Below, one piece after another: positions 51,207-61,670 of a stretch of DNA of 64,000 nucleotides (position 1 is the first letter of the stretch; each line of letters opens with the position of its first letter). A model generated the notes under the pieces. The model made no database searches and was not told the origin of the DNA. It worked only from the letters and a program-made list of their open reading frames with translations. A program made the position numbers and the translations under genes. The DNA comes from Exiguobacterium sp. KRL4 (GTDB taxonomy: Bacteria > Bacillota > Bacilli > Exiguobacteriales > Exiguobacteriaceae): NCBI RefSeq assembly GCF_001870785.1, contig NZ_MOLV01000004.1, positions 310,001-374,000 on the forward strand, written 5' to 3'.

Positions 51207-51931
51207 GTATCATTGAAGTCAAACAACTAAAAAAGTCATTTGGTTCGAATGAAGTATTAAAAGACATTTCCGTTGAAATCAAAGAAAAAGAAGTCGTTTG
51301 TGTCATCGGACCTTCGGGATCCGGGAAAAGTACGTTTCTCCGCTGTTTGAACCGGCTGGAAGATATTACAGGTGGCACAGTCATCGTTGATACACACGAC
51401 ATCACGGATCCGAAAGTCGATATCAATAAAGTACGGGAAGAAGTCGGAATGGTGTTTCAACACTTCAACTTGTTTCCACATAAAACAGTGCTCGAGAACG
51501 TGACGCTTGCACCGATGAAAGTCCGGAAAACGGAAAAAAATCAAGCGAAACAGCGGGCGTTCGAACTGCTTGATAAAGTCGGATTGCGGGAAAAAGCGGA
51601 TAATTATCCGGGCGAACTGTCCGGTGGTCAAAAACAACGGGTCGCGATTGCCCGTGCCCTGGCGATGAATCCGAAAATCATGTTGTTCGACGAACCGACG
51701 TCTGCGCTCGATCCCGAGATGGTCGGTGATGTTCTTGCTGTCATGAAACAGTTGGCACTCGAAGGGATGACGATGATTGTCGTCACGCACGAGATGGGAT
51801 TTGCCCGTGAAGTCGGTGACCGGGTTCTTTTCATGGACGGTGGTTTCATCGTCGAAGAAAATATCCCGAGTTTATTGTTTGATTCGCCACAACACGAACG
51901 GACACAGTCGTTTTTAAGTAAAGTCTTATGA
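51203..51931 (+). CDS. Amino-acid ABC transporter ATP-binding protein (ArtR/GlnQ-like)
   Basis: The 242-residue ATPase has Walker [28 protein letters not shown], Walker [17 protein letters not shown] and the switch histidine in VVTHEMGFA. It drives the linked permease. It is also a candidate to serve the ATPase-less permease at 34812. RBS GGAGG precedes ATG 51203 within the permease end. A terminator follows. Confidence 0.93.
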   Translation: MSIIEVKQLKKSFGSNEVLKDISVEIKEKEVVCVIGPSGSGKSTFLRCLNRLEDITGGTVIVDTHDITDPKVDINKVREEVGMVFQHFNLFPHKTVLENVTLAPMKVRKTEKNQAKQRAFELLDKVGLREKADNYPGELSGGQKQRVAIARALAMNPKIMLFDEPTSALDPEMVGDVLAVMKQLALEGMTMIVVTHEMGFAREVGDRVLFMDGGFIVEENIPSLLFDSPQHERTQSFLSKVL

Positions 51932-51942
51932 TACACGAAATC

Positions 51943-51985
51943 GAGTATGGATGACCTTCAGGAAGGTTATTCATACTCTTTTTTT
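51943..51985 (+). terminator. Terminator of the Art-type operon
   Basis: GAGTATG-AT-ACCTTC pairs with GAAGGT-AT-CATACTC around a short AGG loop (small bulges), followed by seven T residues. Confidence 0.88.
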
Positions 51986-52308
51986 GTAGAAAACATCAGT
52001 TTTCGCCTAGAGATGTTTGATTCATAAACAACACAGGGTACAGTCATAAGAAAAACTTATACATTTATGACTGAGAAATTGGGAATTCGAAACGCACTGA
52101 CCTAAAAGAAGTAGTAATATAATAACTAAGGCAAATACTTTTGACATACAGGCCTTCGTTGAGAGTTGTGTTCGTACGCAATGTAAGGAACATGACGATT
52201 ATCGAATTTTTATGTCATGCGATTTGAAAGCGCTAACAGGTAGAGAGTTGGAAATATGCTGATTTTTCAACACGAAGTGTGAAATGAATGAAACGGGGGG
52301 AACCGTAT
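51986..52308 (+). promoter_or_regulatory. odhA leader region
   Basis: No CDS is seen. A TATAAT word lies at 52118-52123 with a weak CTGACC 15 bases upstream, and a second TTGACA occurs at about 52143. A cre box lies at 52225-52238, which would make the leader about 180 bases long. Confidence 0.4.
52225..52238 (+). promoter_or_regulatory. cre box upstream of odhA
   Basis: TGAAAGCGCTAACA matches TGWAANCGNTNWCA at every position. It lies 71 bases before the odhA start and downstream of the candidate promoters, a roadblock position. Confidence 0.7.
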
Positions 52309-55149
52309 ATGGCAAGCCGGGAACAGGAACAACAAACATTTTATGGACCCAATCTTGGGTACATCATCGAATTGTATGAACGTTTTCTAGAAGATGCTTC
52401 TTCGGTTGACGAGGAAACACGGAGTTACTTCGAGAAAAATGGGGCGCCAGTCGCTGAACCAGTCGTTCAACAAACGGTCGAGACGGGTGATTTCGAAAAA
52501 TATTTGGCGGCCAGCCGATTAGCGGATCAAATTCGGGCAAAAGGTCATTTAGCTGCTGATATCTACCCATTAAAAGACCATCCGCGGGAGATGGAATTAT
52601 TTGAACTTCGTCAATTCGGATTGACGGAAGCTGATTTACGTGGCATGCCGGTGACACTCGTTTGTCCTGATCCACCAGCCCATCTGGCGGATGCTTTTGA
52701 GGGAATTGAACATTTAAAAGCACAATACACGGGAGCAGCGGCAGTCGAGTTCCAACATGTCGATGATTTGGATGAAAAAAAATGGTTACGGCAAAAAATT
52801 GAACAAGGGGCGCTGACGGCTACATTATCAGTCGATCAGAAAAAACAATTGTTCAAACGCTTAGCCGAGACTGATCTTTTTGAAAAGTACTTGCATAAAA
52901 CATATGTCGGACAAAAACGATTTTCAATCGAAGGCTTAGACGCGATGGTACCGTTGCTCGATACGATCGTGGGTCATTTGATTGCGAATGGTTCGGAAAC
53001 AATCAATATCGGCATGGCGCACCGGGGAAGATTAAACGTCTTGGCGCATGTCTTAGGCAAACCGTATGAAATGATTTTCGCAGAGTTTCAACATGCACCA
53101 AACCATGATCTGGTCCCGTCAGAAGGATCCATTGGCATTACGTATGGTTGGACAGGAGACGTCAAATATCATTTAGGGTTGAATCGGAAAATGGGACAGC
53201 AGTCCAGTAACGTCCGCATGACGCTTGCGAACAATCCATCACACCTCGAGTTTGTTGATCCTGTCGTCGAAGGTTTTACACGAGCAGCACAAGACGATCG
53301 TTCCCAAAAAGGGGCACCACGCCAAGAACAAGGTAAGGCAGCCGCCATCTTGATTCATGGGGATGCCGCCTTCCCAGGACAAGGAATCGTCGCTGAGACA
53401 TTGAACCTGACGAACTTGAAAGGGTACAACACGGGTGGAACGATTCATATCATTGCGAATAATACAATTGGCTTTACGACGGAACCGGCGGATTCGCGTT
53501 CGACACGCTACTCGAGTGATTTGGCGAAAGGATACGAAATTCCGGTATTCCACGTCAATGCAGATGAACCGGAAAGCTGTTTGGCAGTCGCCTTACTTGC
53601 GAGCGAATACCGGGCTACCTTCAAGAAGGATATTTTGATCGATCTCATTGGTTATCGTCGATTCGGACACAACGAGATGGATGAGCCGATGAACACAAAC
53701 CCAGTCTTATATGAGTTGATCCATAAACATGACTCGGCACGTGTGTTATATGCCAACCAGCTTGTCGAACAAGGTGATGTCACCAAAGAAGATATCACGA
53801 CGATAGAAGCAGACATCAATGACATGATGAAAGCAGCACGTGAAAAAGTGCCGAACGTTGAAAAAGAGTACGGTGGTGTCATGCCAGACGTCGTCTTCAA
53901 AGGAGTTCCGACGATCGAGACAGGTGTTGCAGTTGAAAAACTGATGGCTTATAACGAACAGTTGCTCGAATGGCCAAGCGGATTCAGCGTGTTCCATAAA
54001 CTTGAAAAAGTCTTGAAACGCCGGACGGATGCCTTGACGACGAAAAATGGAATCGATTGGGGCCATGCGGAAACGTTAGCCTTCGCTTCGATTCTCTCGG
54101 ATGGGACACCGATTCGTTTGAGTGGTCAGGATTCAGAGCGGGGAACGTTTGCCCAACGGAACATCAACTTAAATGATGTCAAGACAGGTAAAGCCTTTTC
54201 GCCGATGCACAGCTTAAAATCTGCAACAGCGTCCTTTGCTGTCTACAATAGCCCGTTATCCGAAGCAGGTGTTCTCGGTTTTGAATATGGCTATAACGTA
54301 TTTGCGCCAGAAACACTTGTCTTGTGGGAAGCCCAGTACGGGGATTTCGCGAACTCCGGTCAGGTCATCTTTGATCAATTCATCTCGGCCAGTCGTGCAA
54401 AATGGGGTCAAACATCCGGTCTCGTCATGTTGTTGCCGCACGGATACGAAGGTCAAGGACCGGAACACTCGAGTGCGCGTTTAGAACGATTCCTATCGTT
54501 GTCCGGTGAGAAAAACTGGACAGTGGCCAACGTCTCGAGTGCTGCACAATATTTCCACTTACTCCGTCGCCAAGCAGCAATTCTTGGAAAAGACGAAGTC
54601 CGTCCGCTCGTCGTGATGACACCAAAAAGTTTATTACGTCATCCGTTAGCCACATCGGATTTATCGGAGCTGACAGATGGTTCCTTCAAACGGATCGTTG
54701 AACAGGCGGGGCTTGGTCAATCACCGGAGCAGGTCGAACGGATCGTGTTCTGTAGTGGGAAAGTGGCGATTGACCTAGCAGAAGCGGTCTCGAAATCTGA
54801 TGACGACTTCAACTGGTTACACATCGTCCGGATTGAAGAAATTTATCCATTCCCGGCGAAGCAGTTAAAAGCCTTGTTGGAACGTTTCCCGCAGGTCACG
54901 GAATTCGTTTGGGTTCAAGAGGAACCAAAAAACATGGGCGCCTGGACGTATATCGAACCACGTCTCGAGTCAGTCGCGATCAACGGTATCACACAGGTCC
55001 GCTACATCGGTCGTCGCAGACGTTCAAGTACGGCGGAAGGTGACCCGACAGGACATAAGGTCGAGCAAGCACGAATCTTGACGGAAGCTTTGACGCGACA
55101 ATCTGTCAAAGAGCCGACTGCACCAACTACTTCTGAAACGAATGTCTAA
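52309..55149 (+). CDS. odhA: 2-oxoglutarate dehydrogenase E1 component
   Basis: The 946-residue thiamine-diphosphate enzyme decarboxylates 2-oxoglutarate and passes the succinyl group to OdhB. The short N-terminal E2-binding segment (YGPNLGYIIELYERFLED), the ThDP domain (about 190-560; NIGMAHRGRLNVLAHVLGKP, GDAAFPGQGIVAETLNL) and the C-terminal transketolase-like domain (about 600-945; LLPHGYEGQGPEHSSARLER) are all present. The length is normal. ATG 52309 follows a GGGGGG ribosome-binding site by eight bases; ATG 52288 lies before it. A cre box precedes it. odhB follows. The E3 subunit is not in this window. Confidence 0.96.
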   Translation: MASREQEQQTFYGPNLGYIIELYERFLEDASSVDEETRSYFEKNGAPVAEPVVQQTVETGDFEKYLAASRLADQIRAKGHLAADIYPLKDHPREMELFELRQFGLTEADLRGMPVTLVCPDPPAHLADAFEGIEHLKAQYTGAAAVEFQHVDDLDEKKWLRQKIEQGALTATLSVDQKKQLFKRLAETDLFEKYLHKTYVGQKRFSIEGLDAMVPLLDTIVGHLIANGSETINIGMAHRGRLNVLAHVLGKPYEMIFAEFQHAPNHDLVPSEGSIGITYGWTGDVKYHLGLNRKMGQQSSNVRMTLANNPSHLEFVDPVVEGFTRAAQDDRSQKGAPRQEQGKAAAILIHGDAAFPGQGIVAETLNLTNLKGYNTGGTIHIIANNTIGFTTEPADSRSTRYSSDLAKGYEIPVFHVNADEPESCLAVALLASEYRATFKKDILIDLIGYRRFGHNEMDEPMNTNPVLYELIHKHDSARVLYANQLVEQGDVTKEDITTIEADINDMMKAAREKVPNVEKEYGGVMPDVVFKGVPTIETGVAVEKLMAYNEQLLEWPSGFSVFHKLEKVLKRRTDALTTKNGIDWGHAETLAFASILSDGTPIRLSGQDSERGTFAQRNINLNDVKTGKAFSPMHSLKSATASFAVYNSPLSEAGVLGFEYGYNVFAPETLVLWEAQYGDFANSGQVIFDQFISASRAKWGQTSGLVMLLPHGYEGQGPEHSSARLERFLSLSGEKNWTVANVSSAAQYFHLLRRQAAILGKDEVRPLVVMTPKSLLRHPLATSDLSELTDGSFKRIVEQAGLGQSPEQVERIVFCSGKVAIDLAEAVSKSDDDFNWLHIVRIEEIYPFPAKQLKALLERFPQVTEFVWVQEEPKNMGAWTYIEPRLESVAINGITQVRYIGRRRRSSTAEGDPTGHKVEQARILTEALTRQSVKEPTAPTTSETNV

Positions 55150-55203
55150 GCATCATCTGATTTGGGGTCAAACACGAAAAGAGTCTTAGGGGGACGAATG
55201 AAC

Positions 55204-56469
55204 ATGGAAATCAAAGTGCCAGAGCTTGCAGAGTCGATTACAGAAGGAACGATTGCATCATGGTTAAAACAACCGGGTGAACAAGTGGAAAAAGGAGAAG
55301 CGATCGTTGAACTAGAAACGGATAAAGTCAACATTGAAGTACCATCCGACGAGGCTGGGATTTTATCGGAGGTCATGGCTGCTGAAGGTGACACGGTGCG
55401 TGTCGGTGAAACGATTGCAATCATTACAGCAGGTGGAGAAGCAGCAACACCTGCACAAGCAGAAACAAAACAACCAACAACAGAACAGGTAAGTGAAGTA
55501 CCCGTTGCGGAACAACCGAAAAAAGAGCAACCGGCAGCCGTTGCGGCTACAGAAAGAACGTCCCTTGCGGATCGTCCGATCGCGTCACCTGCCGCACGGA
55601 AGTTGGCACGTGAAAAAGGAATTGATCTATCGCAAGTCGCAACACAAGATCCGCTTGGGCGGATTCGTGTCCAGGATGTCGCGACGTTCGAAGTCGCACC
55701 ACGCGAACAAGCAAAACCGACTCCTTCACCAGCACCTGCAGCACCAGTGACACAAGCGGCATCAGGAAAACCGGAAGAACGGATCAAGATGTCCCGTCGT
55801 CGTAAAACGATTGCCAATCGTTTAGTAGAAGTCCAGCAAACGGCTGCGATGCTCACGACATTCAATGAAATTGATATGTCTGCTGTCATGTCCTTACGTA
55901 AACGCCGTCAGGAGAAATTCGTCAAGGACAACGAAGTCAAGCTTGGTTTCATGTCGTTCTTTACGAAAGCGGCGGTCGCGGCACTCAAAAAGATGCCGTA
56001 CTTGAATGCTGAAATTCAAGGGGATGAAATCGTTCTTAAGAAGTTCTATGATATCGGGATTGCCGTATCGGCACCAGACGGATTAGTCGTTCCGGTCGTC
56101 CGTGACGCGGACAAAAAGAACTTTGGTGAAATCGAAAAGGACATCATCAGTTTAGCCGTCAAAGCACGTGACAATAAACTGGGACTATCGGATTTGACGG
56201 GTGGTACGTTTACGATTACAAACGGTGGGACGTTTGGTTCGTTGATGTCGACGCCGATCCTTAATGGACCGCAAGTCGCGATTCTTGGGATGCATGCAAT
56301 CAATCTTCGCCCTGTTGCAATCGACGCCGAACGAATGGCAAATCGTCCGATGATGTATGTGGCGCTCTCTTACGATCACCGGATCGTGGATGGCAAAGAA
56401 GCCGTGACATTCCTAAAACACATCAAGGATTTGTTAGAAGATCCAGAGTCATTGATTTTTGAAGCATAA
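55204..56469 (+). CDS. odhB: Dihydrolipoyl succinyltransferase, E2 of 2-oxoglutarate dehydrogenase
   Basis: The 421-residue protein begins with a lipoyl domain (residues 1-75) carrying the lipoate lysine in [10 protein letters not shown]. An alanine/proline-rich linker follows, then the E1/E3-binding domain ([18 protein letters not shown]) and the catalytic acyltransferase domain (about 190-421) with [13 protein letters not shown]. It transfers succinyl from lipoate to CoA. ATG 55204 matches the family start ([12 protein letters not shown]), ten bases after AGGGGG; ATG 55198 is an equal alternative. It forms an operon with odhA. Confidence 0.95.
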   Translation: MEIKVPELAESITEGTIASWLKQPGEQVEKGEAIVELETDKVNIEVPSDEAGILSEVMAAEGDTVRVGETIAIITAGGEAATPAQAETKQPTTEQVSEVPVAEQPKKEQPAAVAATERTSLADRPIASPAARKLAREKGIDLSQVATQDPLGRIRVQDVATFEVAPREQAKPTPSPAPAAPVTQAASGKPEERIKMSRRRKTIANRLVEVQQTAAMLTTFNEIDMSAVMSLRKRRQEKFVKDNEVKLGFMSFFTKAAVAALKKMPYLNAEIQGDEIVLKKFYDIGIAVSAPDGLVVPVVRDADKKNFGEIEKDIISLAVKARDNKLGLSDLTGGTFTITNGGTFGSLMSTPILNGPQVAILGMHAINLRPVAIDAERMANRPMMYVALSYDHRIVDGKEAVTFLKHIKDLLEDPESLIFEA

Positions 56470-56482
56470 GTCGAGTTGAGAT

Positions 56483-56520
56483 AGAGGCGTTCTTCCTATG
56501 ATAGGGAGAACGCCTCTTTT
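56483..56520. terminator. Terminator of odhAB
   Basis: AGAGGCGTTCTTCCTAT pairs with AGGGAGAACGCCTCT around GAT (G-T pairs), followed by T residues. Confidence 0.88.
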
Positions 56521-56662
56521 CGTCTCTTCAGATAAGCAGGTGATCCGTTTGATTACAAGTCTGTCATGGATTCTAAAAACTTCTTCACCTCAACTATATG
56601 TTTGCTTCACAGTCGTCGCGTAGGCTTTAGTCTGTAAGTTACTTTTAAGGGGGAAATACAAC

Positions 56663-57556
56663 ATGATGAAACAGATTGGCGTTACCGTACTTACAGGAGC
56701 AATAGCCGCAACTAGTTTCGGGAGCATCGATGCTTTGGCACATGCAAAACATGATCTACTCGACCCGAATCGTGTTGTTAACATCGCCCACCGAGGCGCT
56801 TCCGGGTATGCACCGGAACATACGATGACGGCGTATCAACTCAGTCATAAGAAATTAAAAGCGGACTACATCGAAATCGATTTACAGATGACGAAGGACG
56901 GTCAATTGATTGCGATGCACGATGAGACGGTTGATCGGACGACAAATGGAACAGGTGCCGTCAAAGATAAGACACTAGCTGAAATCAAACACCTCGATGC
57001 GGGAAGCTGGTTCAATACAGCGAATCCGGATTATGCGAAGGCTGAATATAAGGGACTCCACGTTCCGACACTCGATGAAATTTTTGATAAGTATGGCAAA
57101 CATGCGAACTACTATATCGAAACAAAATCACCTGAAGTTTACCCAGGAATGGAAGAAAAACTACTGAAAACATTACAAAGTCATGGTCTATCAAGCAATC
57201 GTGTTCAACCGGGACAAGTCATGATTCAATCGTTCAGTCAAGCAAGTCTATTAAAAATTAAAGCGCTTGATGAAGGTTTTCCACTCGTTCAGCTGATGGA
57301 TGCACCAACAGTCCAATCAATCACGCCTGAGGCACTTGACGAAATTCAGACATACGCGGTCGGACTCGGTCCTTCATATAAAGGACTAACGCGTGAAAAT
57401 ACGGCAATGATTCGGGAACGTGGACTGTTGCTTCACCCCTACACGGTGAACGAGAAAGTTGACATGGAACGGATGCTCGATTATGGAGTGACGGGTGTTT
57501 TCACGAACTATGCTGATCGTTTCAATGAAGTATTACATGACATGAAAAAGAAATGA
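56663..57556 (+). CDS. glpQ: Secreted glycerophosphodiester phosphodiesterase
   Basis: The 297-residue protein has a signal peptide (about residues 1-28, ending ALAHA) and a GDPD TIM barrel. Catalytic motifs are IAHRGASGYAPEHT, YIEIDLQMTKDGQLIAMHD and VDRTTNGTG. It hydrolyses glycerophosphodiesters to glycerol-3-phosphate and an alcohol outside the cell or at the wall, supplying phosphate and carbon. It is closest to secreted GlpQ-type enzymes. RBS AAGGGGGAA precedes ATG 56663 (ATG 56666 is also possible). Monocistronic. Confidence 0.9.
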   Translation: MMKQIGVTVLTGAIAATSFGSIDALAHAKHDLLDPNRVVNIAHRGASGYAPEHTMTAYQLSHKKLKADYIEIDLQMTKDGQLIAMHDETVDRTTNGTGAVKDKTLAEIKHLDAGSWFNTANPDYAKAEYKGLHVPTLDEIFDKYGKHANYYIETKSPEVYPGMEEKLLKTLQSHGLSSNRVQPGQVMIQSFSQASLLKIKALDEGFPLVQLMDAPTVQSITPEALDEIQTYAVGLGPSYKGLTRENTAMIRERGLLLHPYTVNEKVDMERMLDYGVTGVFTNYADRFNEVLHDMKKK

Positions 57557-57563
57557 ATCGTTT

Positions 57564-57601
57564 AAAAGTCAGTTTCCTTTTTAGGAATACTGACTTTTTT
57601 T
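57564..57601 (+). terminator. Terminator of glpQ
   Basis: AAAGTCAGT-TTCC pairs with GGAA-ACTGACTTT around a short T-rich loop, followed by a T run. Confidence 0.85.
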
Positions 57602-57763
57602 GTTGGAATGAAATCCAAGGCTTCATTGGTTACGTATACTTCAATGAAAGATTTTAAGAGCATACAATTTATTTTCGATTGATGCCGAACATGCTACGAT
57701 GAAACAGCAGTGTTGGATGAAGTGTTCAGATTGCTTCACTAACAGGGAATGGAGAGGAAAGAC

Positions 57764-58210
57764 ATGCGAATCACACAATATACGGACTATGGATTACGTG
57801 TTCTGATTTATTTAGGTCTTCATCGGGAAGAAATAACACCGATGCCGGCGATTGCCAATCATTACGGAATTTCATCGAATCATTTGATGAAAGTGACCCA
57901 ACAGTTGACAAAACTAGGTTATGTCGAGTCGACACGCGGACGAACGGGTGGGTTGCGACTCGCGAAGGACCCGACAGACATCAACATCGGACAAGTCGTC
58001 CGTGAAATGGAACCGATGGAAATCGTCGACTGTTTTTCAGCGGAAGGTCGATGTGTGATTGAACCAAGCTGCCACTTAAAAGGGATTCTCGGGCGTGCTT
58101 TACGTGCCTTTTTAAAAGAACTTGAACAGCATACATTAGCGGAACTCGTTGAGAACAAGGACGAGTTGACACTTTTGTTTTCCTCATCACCGTCGTCCGT
58201 TCATTCATGA
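57764..58210 (+). CDS. nsrR: Rrf2-family regulator, NsrR-like (nitric-oxide sensor)
   Basis: The 148-residue protein has a winged helix at the N-terminus (MRITQYTDYGLRVLIYLGLH, ISSNHLMKVTQQLTKLGYVE, RGRTGGLRLA). Three cysteines lie in DCFSAEGRCVIEPSC, with HLKG after them. NsrR uses such a trio for a [4Fe-4S] cluster that NO destroys, releasing repression of genes such as hmp. The other option is a different Rrf2 sensor. ATG 57764 has GGAGAGG upstream. No NO-detoxification gene is in this window. Confidence 0.8.
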   Translation: MRITQYTDYGLRVLIYLGLHREEITPMPAIANHYGISSNHLMKVTQQLTKLGYVESTRGRTGGLRLAKDPTDINIGQVVREMEPMEIVDCFSAEGRCVIEPSCHLKGILGRALRAFLKELEQHTLAELVENKDELTLLFSSSPSSVHS

Positions 58211-58229
58211 GAAGTAAGTTGAACGAGAC

Positions 58230-58279
58230 AAAAAAGACATCATCTTTTCCGAACCCATTCGGAAGATGATGTCTTTTTT
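58230..58279. terminator. Strong bidirectional terminator
   Basis: AAAAAAGACATCATCTT-TCCGAA pairs with TTCGGA-AGATGATGTCTTTTTT around CCCA. It separates nsrR from the convergent mrp operon. Confidence 0.9.
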
Positions 58280-58285
58280 GATTGT

Positions 58286-58660
58286 TTATTTTCGAGTCGA
58301 TCGTTTTTTAGGGTTGACATGCTCCGGGTTTTTCGCCAAATCATCTTGGACGGATCCCTTCCATAAAGGAACATCGCTATAATAGGCAGCACGCGCAATT
58401 AAATGGCCACCAATCGGGGCGGTAATCAATACAAACAAAATACCAAGTAAAACACGGGACGAGAAGAAACCGTCTTCAGCGACAAAATAAATGATGACAC
58501 TGATCAGGATACTCATCACCCCAAGCGTCGCACTTTTGGATGCGGCGTGGGCACGGGTATATAAGTCGGGTAGCCGAATGAGACCCAGTGCAGTTACAAG
58601 ACTGAAAAAAGTCCCGATCAAGGCAAAGGCAGCTACAAAGATATCACTGATTGCGATCAC
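58286..58660 (-). CDS. mrpG: Mrp Na+/H+ antiporter subunit G
   Basis: The 124-residue protein has three helices. FSLVTALGLIRLPDLYTRAHAASKSATLG is the family core. It is the last gene of the seven-gene antiporter operon. GTG 58660 has AAGGAGAG ten bases upstream and gives the usual MrpG length; TTG 58684 would overlap that site. It overlaps mrpF. Confidence 0.9.
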   Translation of the reverse strand: MIAISDIFVAAFALIGTFFSLVTALGLIRLPDLYTRAHAASKSATLGVMSILISVIIYFVAEDGFFSSRVLLGILFVLITAPIGGHLIARAAYYSDVPLWKGSVQDDLAKNPEHVNPKKRSTRK

Positions 58661-58928
58661 GTTCGATGATCTCTCCTTTCTCAATGAATTTAGAGAAGGC
58701 GACGGTGCCGATGAACGCTAAGATTCCGATTAACAAGATGACTTCGAGATAGTCACTTGTCCGGAGAATGATGGATACCAATCCGACGACAGAAATCAGA
58801 CTGATGCCGATTGAATCCAGGGCAATGACCCGGTCGGCGACAGAAGGTCCTTTAATGACCCGGTAAAATAAGCCAAGCATCGATAAGAAGACACCGCCTA
58901 AAGCGATGAATAAAATTGTCTCTAGCAT
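58644..58928 (-). CDS. mrpF: Mrp Na+/H+ antiporter subunit F
   Basis: The 94-residue, three-helix membrane subunit carries the family segment RVIKGPSVADRVIALDSIG. It overlaps the end of mrpE by one base and the start of mrpG, consistent with coupled translation of a fixed-stoichiometry complex. Confidence 0.91.
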   Translation of the reverse strand: MLETILFIALGGVFLSMLGLFYRVIKGPSVADRVIALDSIGISLISVVGLVSIILRTSDYLEVILLIGILAFIGTVAFSKFIEKGEIIERDRNQ

Positions 58929-59404
58929 TATCGGCTCACCTCCAAAATGGCTTTTTCAAAACTGTTGCGGATGGAGGAGACGGCTTCATCCGCTTCTGGC
59001 ATGTGCAGGGCATGGATATACAGTGTTTTATTGTCGTCTGAAATATCGACGACGAGTGTCCCTGGTGTCAACGTAATCAGCATTGATAACAACGTGACTT
59101 GCCAATTGTGTTCGAGTGCTGTCTCGTACGCGAAGATACCCGGTTTGATATCAAGCTTTGGTTTGAGGATGATCGACAAAACTTCGAGATTTGCGACGAC
59201 CAGCTCGTATAAAAACCGGAAAAACAAACGGATCAGCGCGATGAACGGTTTGAGGTAAAAGCGGCTACTGAATCCTCGGCGCATGGCGAACATCGCAAGC
59301 AACCCTAACAGATAGCCGATGATGAACGACGAAGCAGAAAAGGAGTTGGCGAGAAACATCCAGAGAAATGCCAACAAGATATTGAGTAATAACTGGAATG
59401 GCAT
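58928..59404 (-). CDS. mrpE: Mrp Na+/H+ antiporter subunit E
   Basis: The 158-residue subunit has two or three N-terminal helices and a cytoplasmic C-terminal domain (TPGTLVVDISDDNKTLYIHAL is the family signature). It belongs to the MrpE-G half of the complex, which is needed for full antiport. Confidence 0.92.
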   Translation of the reverse strand: MPFQLLLNILLAFLWMFLANSFSASSFIIGYLLGLLAMFAMRRGFSSRFYLKPFIALIRLFFRFLYELVVANLEVLSIILKPKLDIKPGIFAYETALEHNWQVTLLSMLITLTPGTLVVDISDDNKTLYIHALHMPEADEAVSSIRNSFEKAILEVSR

Positions 59405-59407
59405 TGA

Positions 59408-60892
59408 TTAATCTCCTTTCAAGACAGCTTGGATATAAATCGACGGATCGACAAGTGGATCGACCGCTTGAGAAATAAACGGACGAACCGCTTCAGTGCC
59501 TACACCATACACGACCGTAATGGCGACGAGTAGAATCGCTGGTGTCATCAATTGTTTGAGCAGGTGGCGTTTCGGTCCTGTGTAGGCATTTGGTGTTCCC
59601 CAAAATCCACGAATGAAGATTTGCATGACGGAGTAGAGAACAAGTAAGCTCGAAATCAAGACGATGAACGGACCGGTAAGGTCTCCGGCCTCAAAACCAC
59701 CTCGGACGATCAGAAGCTTTCCGATGAAACCACTGAGTGGCGGGATGCCAGCCAGAGATAACGCGGCGATAAAATACGTCCAACCGAGTAACGGATAGTC
59801 TTTGATCATACCGCCCATATCCTTCAACTTACTGGATCCAGCAATCCCGATCATGACGCCGATTAATAAGAATAAGGCTGCCTTGATCAGCATGTCATGG
59901 ATCAGGTAGAAGACAGCGCCTTCAAGCGACTGCCGCGTCATGACGGATACGCCATACAAAATGACACCGACGGCGACGATGATGTTGTAGATTAAAATCT
60001 GTTTGACGTCTCGTGTTGCGAGGGCACCAATCACCCCGATCAGAATCGTGGCAAGCGCCAGCCAACCGAGAATCTGATGCGTGAATTCAGGCTGATGGGA
60101 GAAAAATAGACTGTACGTCCGCAAGATTCCGTAGACTCCAACTTTCGTTAACAGTGCCCCGAATAAAGCGAGGACGGGCGTCGGAGGCACTTGGTAGGAA
60201 CCGGGAAGCCAAAAGTACAAGGGAAAGATGGCTCCCTTTAAGCCGAAGACAATCAAGAACAGAATCGCGATGACACTGAGAATACCAGGTTGATTGATTT
60301 CCGTGATTTTTTGTGAAATATCGGCCATGCTCAGTGAGCCGATGACACCGTATAAAAAAGCGACGGTCATGACGAACAAGGCGGATGAGATGACGTTGAT
60401 CAACAAATACTTCAGTGATTCGCGTAACTGAGCCGGTTTTCCTCCCAGTACAATCAAGACGTAAGACGAGATCAAGAAGACTTCAAAAAAGACGAACATG
60501 TTAAAGATATCACCTGTCGTAAAGGCACCATTGACCCCGACGAGTAAAAATTGGACGGCGATGTAATAATAAAAACGTTGATGTAAATCGGACAGGTAAT
60601 AGATGGAATACCAGACAACAAAAAAGACAAGCAGGCTCGTCGTGAAGACAAGCAGGGCAGATAACATGTCAGAGACAAGGGTGATGCCGAAAGGCGCCGG
60701 CCAGCTCCCAAGCGTCACCGTCAATATCCCTTGCTGCCGGACACTGTAAATCAGATAAGCGGCTGCAACGATGGTGACAAGGGTTGAGCCGAAAGAGAGC
60801 GTCCGTTGTAGGCGCAATCGATCCGGGAACAACATCAAGATGACACCGGTGACCAGTGGAATCAAAATCGGTAATAACGGTAAATTAATCAT
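59408..60892 (-). CDS. mrpD: Mrp Na+/H+ antiporter subunit D
   Basis: The 494-residue protein has about fourteen helices and is homologous to the proton-pumping NuoM/NuoN subunits of complex I. Helix 5 glutamate ([20 protein letters not shown]) and [20 protein letters not shown] with its lysine mark the proton path. It lies three bases from mrpE and overlaps mrpC by eight bases. Confidence 0.94.
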   Translation of the reverse strand: MINLPLLPILIPLVTGVILMLFPDRLRLQRTLSFGSTLVTIVAAAYLIYSVRQQGILTVTLGSWPAPFGITLVSDMLSALLVFTTSLLVFFVVWYSIYYLSDLHQRFYYYIAVQFLLVGVNGAFTTGDIFNMFVFFEVFLISSYVLIVLGGKPAQLRESLKYLLINVISSALFVMTVAFLYGVIGSLSMADISQKITEINQPGILSVIAILFLIVFGLKGAIFPLYFWLPGSYQVPPTPVLALFGALLTKVGVYGILRTYSLFFSHQPEFTHQILGWLALATILIGVIGALATRDVKQILIYNIIVAVGVILYGVSVMTRQSLEGAVFYLIHDMLIKAALFLLIGVMIGIAGSSKLKDMGGMIKDYPLLGWTYFIAALSLAGIPPLSGFIGKLLIVRGGFEAGDLTGPFIVLISSLLVLYSVMQIFIRGFWGTPNAYTGPKRHLLKQLMTPAILLVAITVVYGVGTEAVRPFISQAVDPLVDPSIYIQAVLKGD

Positions 60893-61226
60893 GCGTATCG
60901 GTTCCTTTCATTTCCTCGAGATTGTCTGTCCCTAGTTCTTGATAGGCCCGGTAGGCGAGCACGAGGAAAAATGCAGTCACACCGAAATTGATGACGATTG
61001 CCGTTAAGACAAGAGCTTGTGGGAGCGGATCGGTATACTGGGTGACGCCGTCCTTGATGACGGGAGCGGCGCCCGTTTTCAATCCACCCATCGTCATGAC
61101 AAGCAGATGAGCCGCATGACTGAGAAGGCCGGTTCCGATGATGATGCGTAAGATACTTTTTGAAAGAATGAGATAGACGGCACACATCGTTAAGATGCCT
61201 GCAGCGATCGCCATGATGATCTCCAT
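60885..61226 (-). CDS. mrpC: Mrp Na+/H+ antiporter subunit C
   Basis: The 113-residue, three-helix subunit is homologous to NuoK. The segment [23 protein letters not shown] carries the conserved proline and hydrophobic core. It sits between mrpB and mrpD with minimal spacing. Confidence 0.93.
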   Translation of the reverse strand: MEIIMAIAAGILTMCAVYLILSKSILRIIIGTGLLSHAAHLLVMTMGGLKTGAAPVIKDGVTQYTDPLPQALVLTAIVINFGVTAFFLVLAYRAYQELGTDNLEEMKGTDTHD

Positions 61227-61229
61227 GCG

Positions 61230-61666
61230 TTAATCACTCTCCCCAATCGTTTGAATGATCGTCATCGTCACACCGACGACGACGAGATAAACACCTAAAT
61301 CAAACAACATCGCCGTGTGCAAGGACGTTTTTCCGAACAACGGTAAGTTGAAGTAATCGTGGGCGTGTGTAAAGAACGGTACATTAAACAACAAGGCACC
61401 AGAAGCCGTCAAGACAGAAATCAACATGCCGATCGCCGTCATCTGTTTGTAGTCGACTGGTAAGATCTGCCGAAGTGTCTGGATGTCAAAGGCTAACAAA
61501 ACTAAAACGAGTGCGGAAGCTGTGACAAGCCCTCCGATGAAGCCGCCCCCCGGTGTGTAATGACCGGCGAAAAACAGGTAAACGGCAAACAAGAAAATAA
61601 TGAAGGTGATGAACGTTGTAGATGATTCTAGGATAACGTCGTTCGTGTGTTTTTTCGTTGGAGTTT

Positions 61667-61670
<4 letters not shown>
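61230..61670 (-). CDS. mrpB: Mrp Na+/H+ antiporter subunit B
   Basis: The 146-residue, four-helix subunit has GHYTPGGGFIGGLVTASALVL, the DUF4040/MrpB motif. Its start overlaps the mrpA stop by four bases. Confidence 0.93.

Noticed and set aside
55146-55889. 247-codon minus-strand frame opposite odhB
   Set aside because: It is the complement of the alanine/proline-rich linker and lipoyl domain of OdhB; there is no independent evidence of coding.
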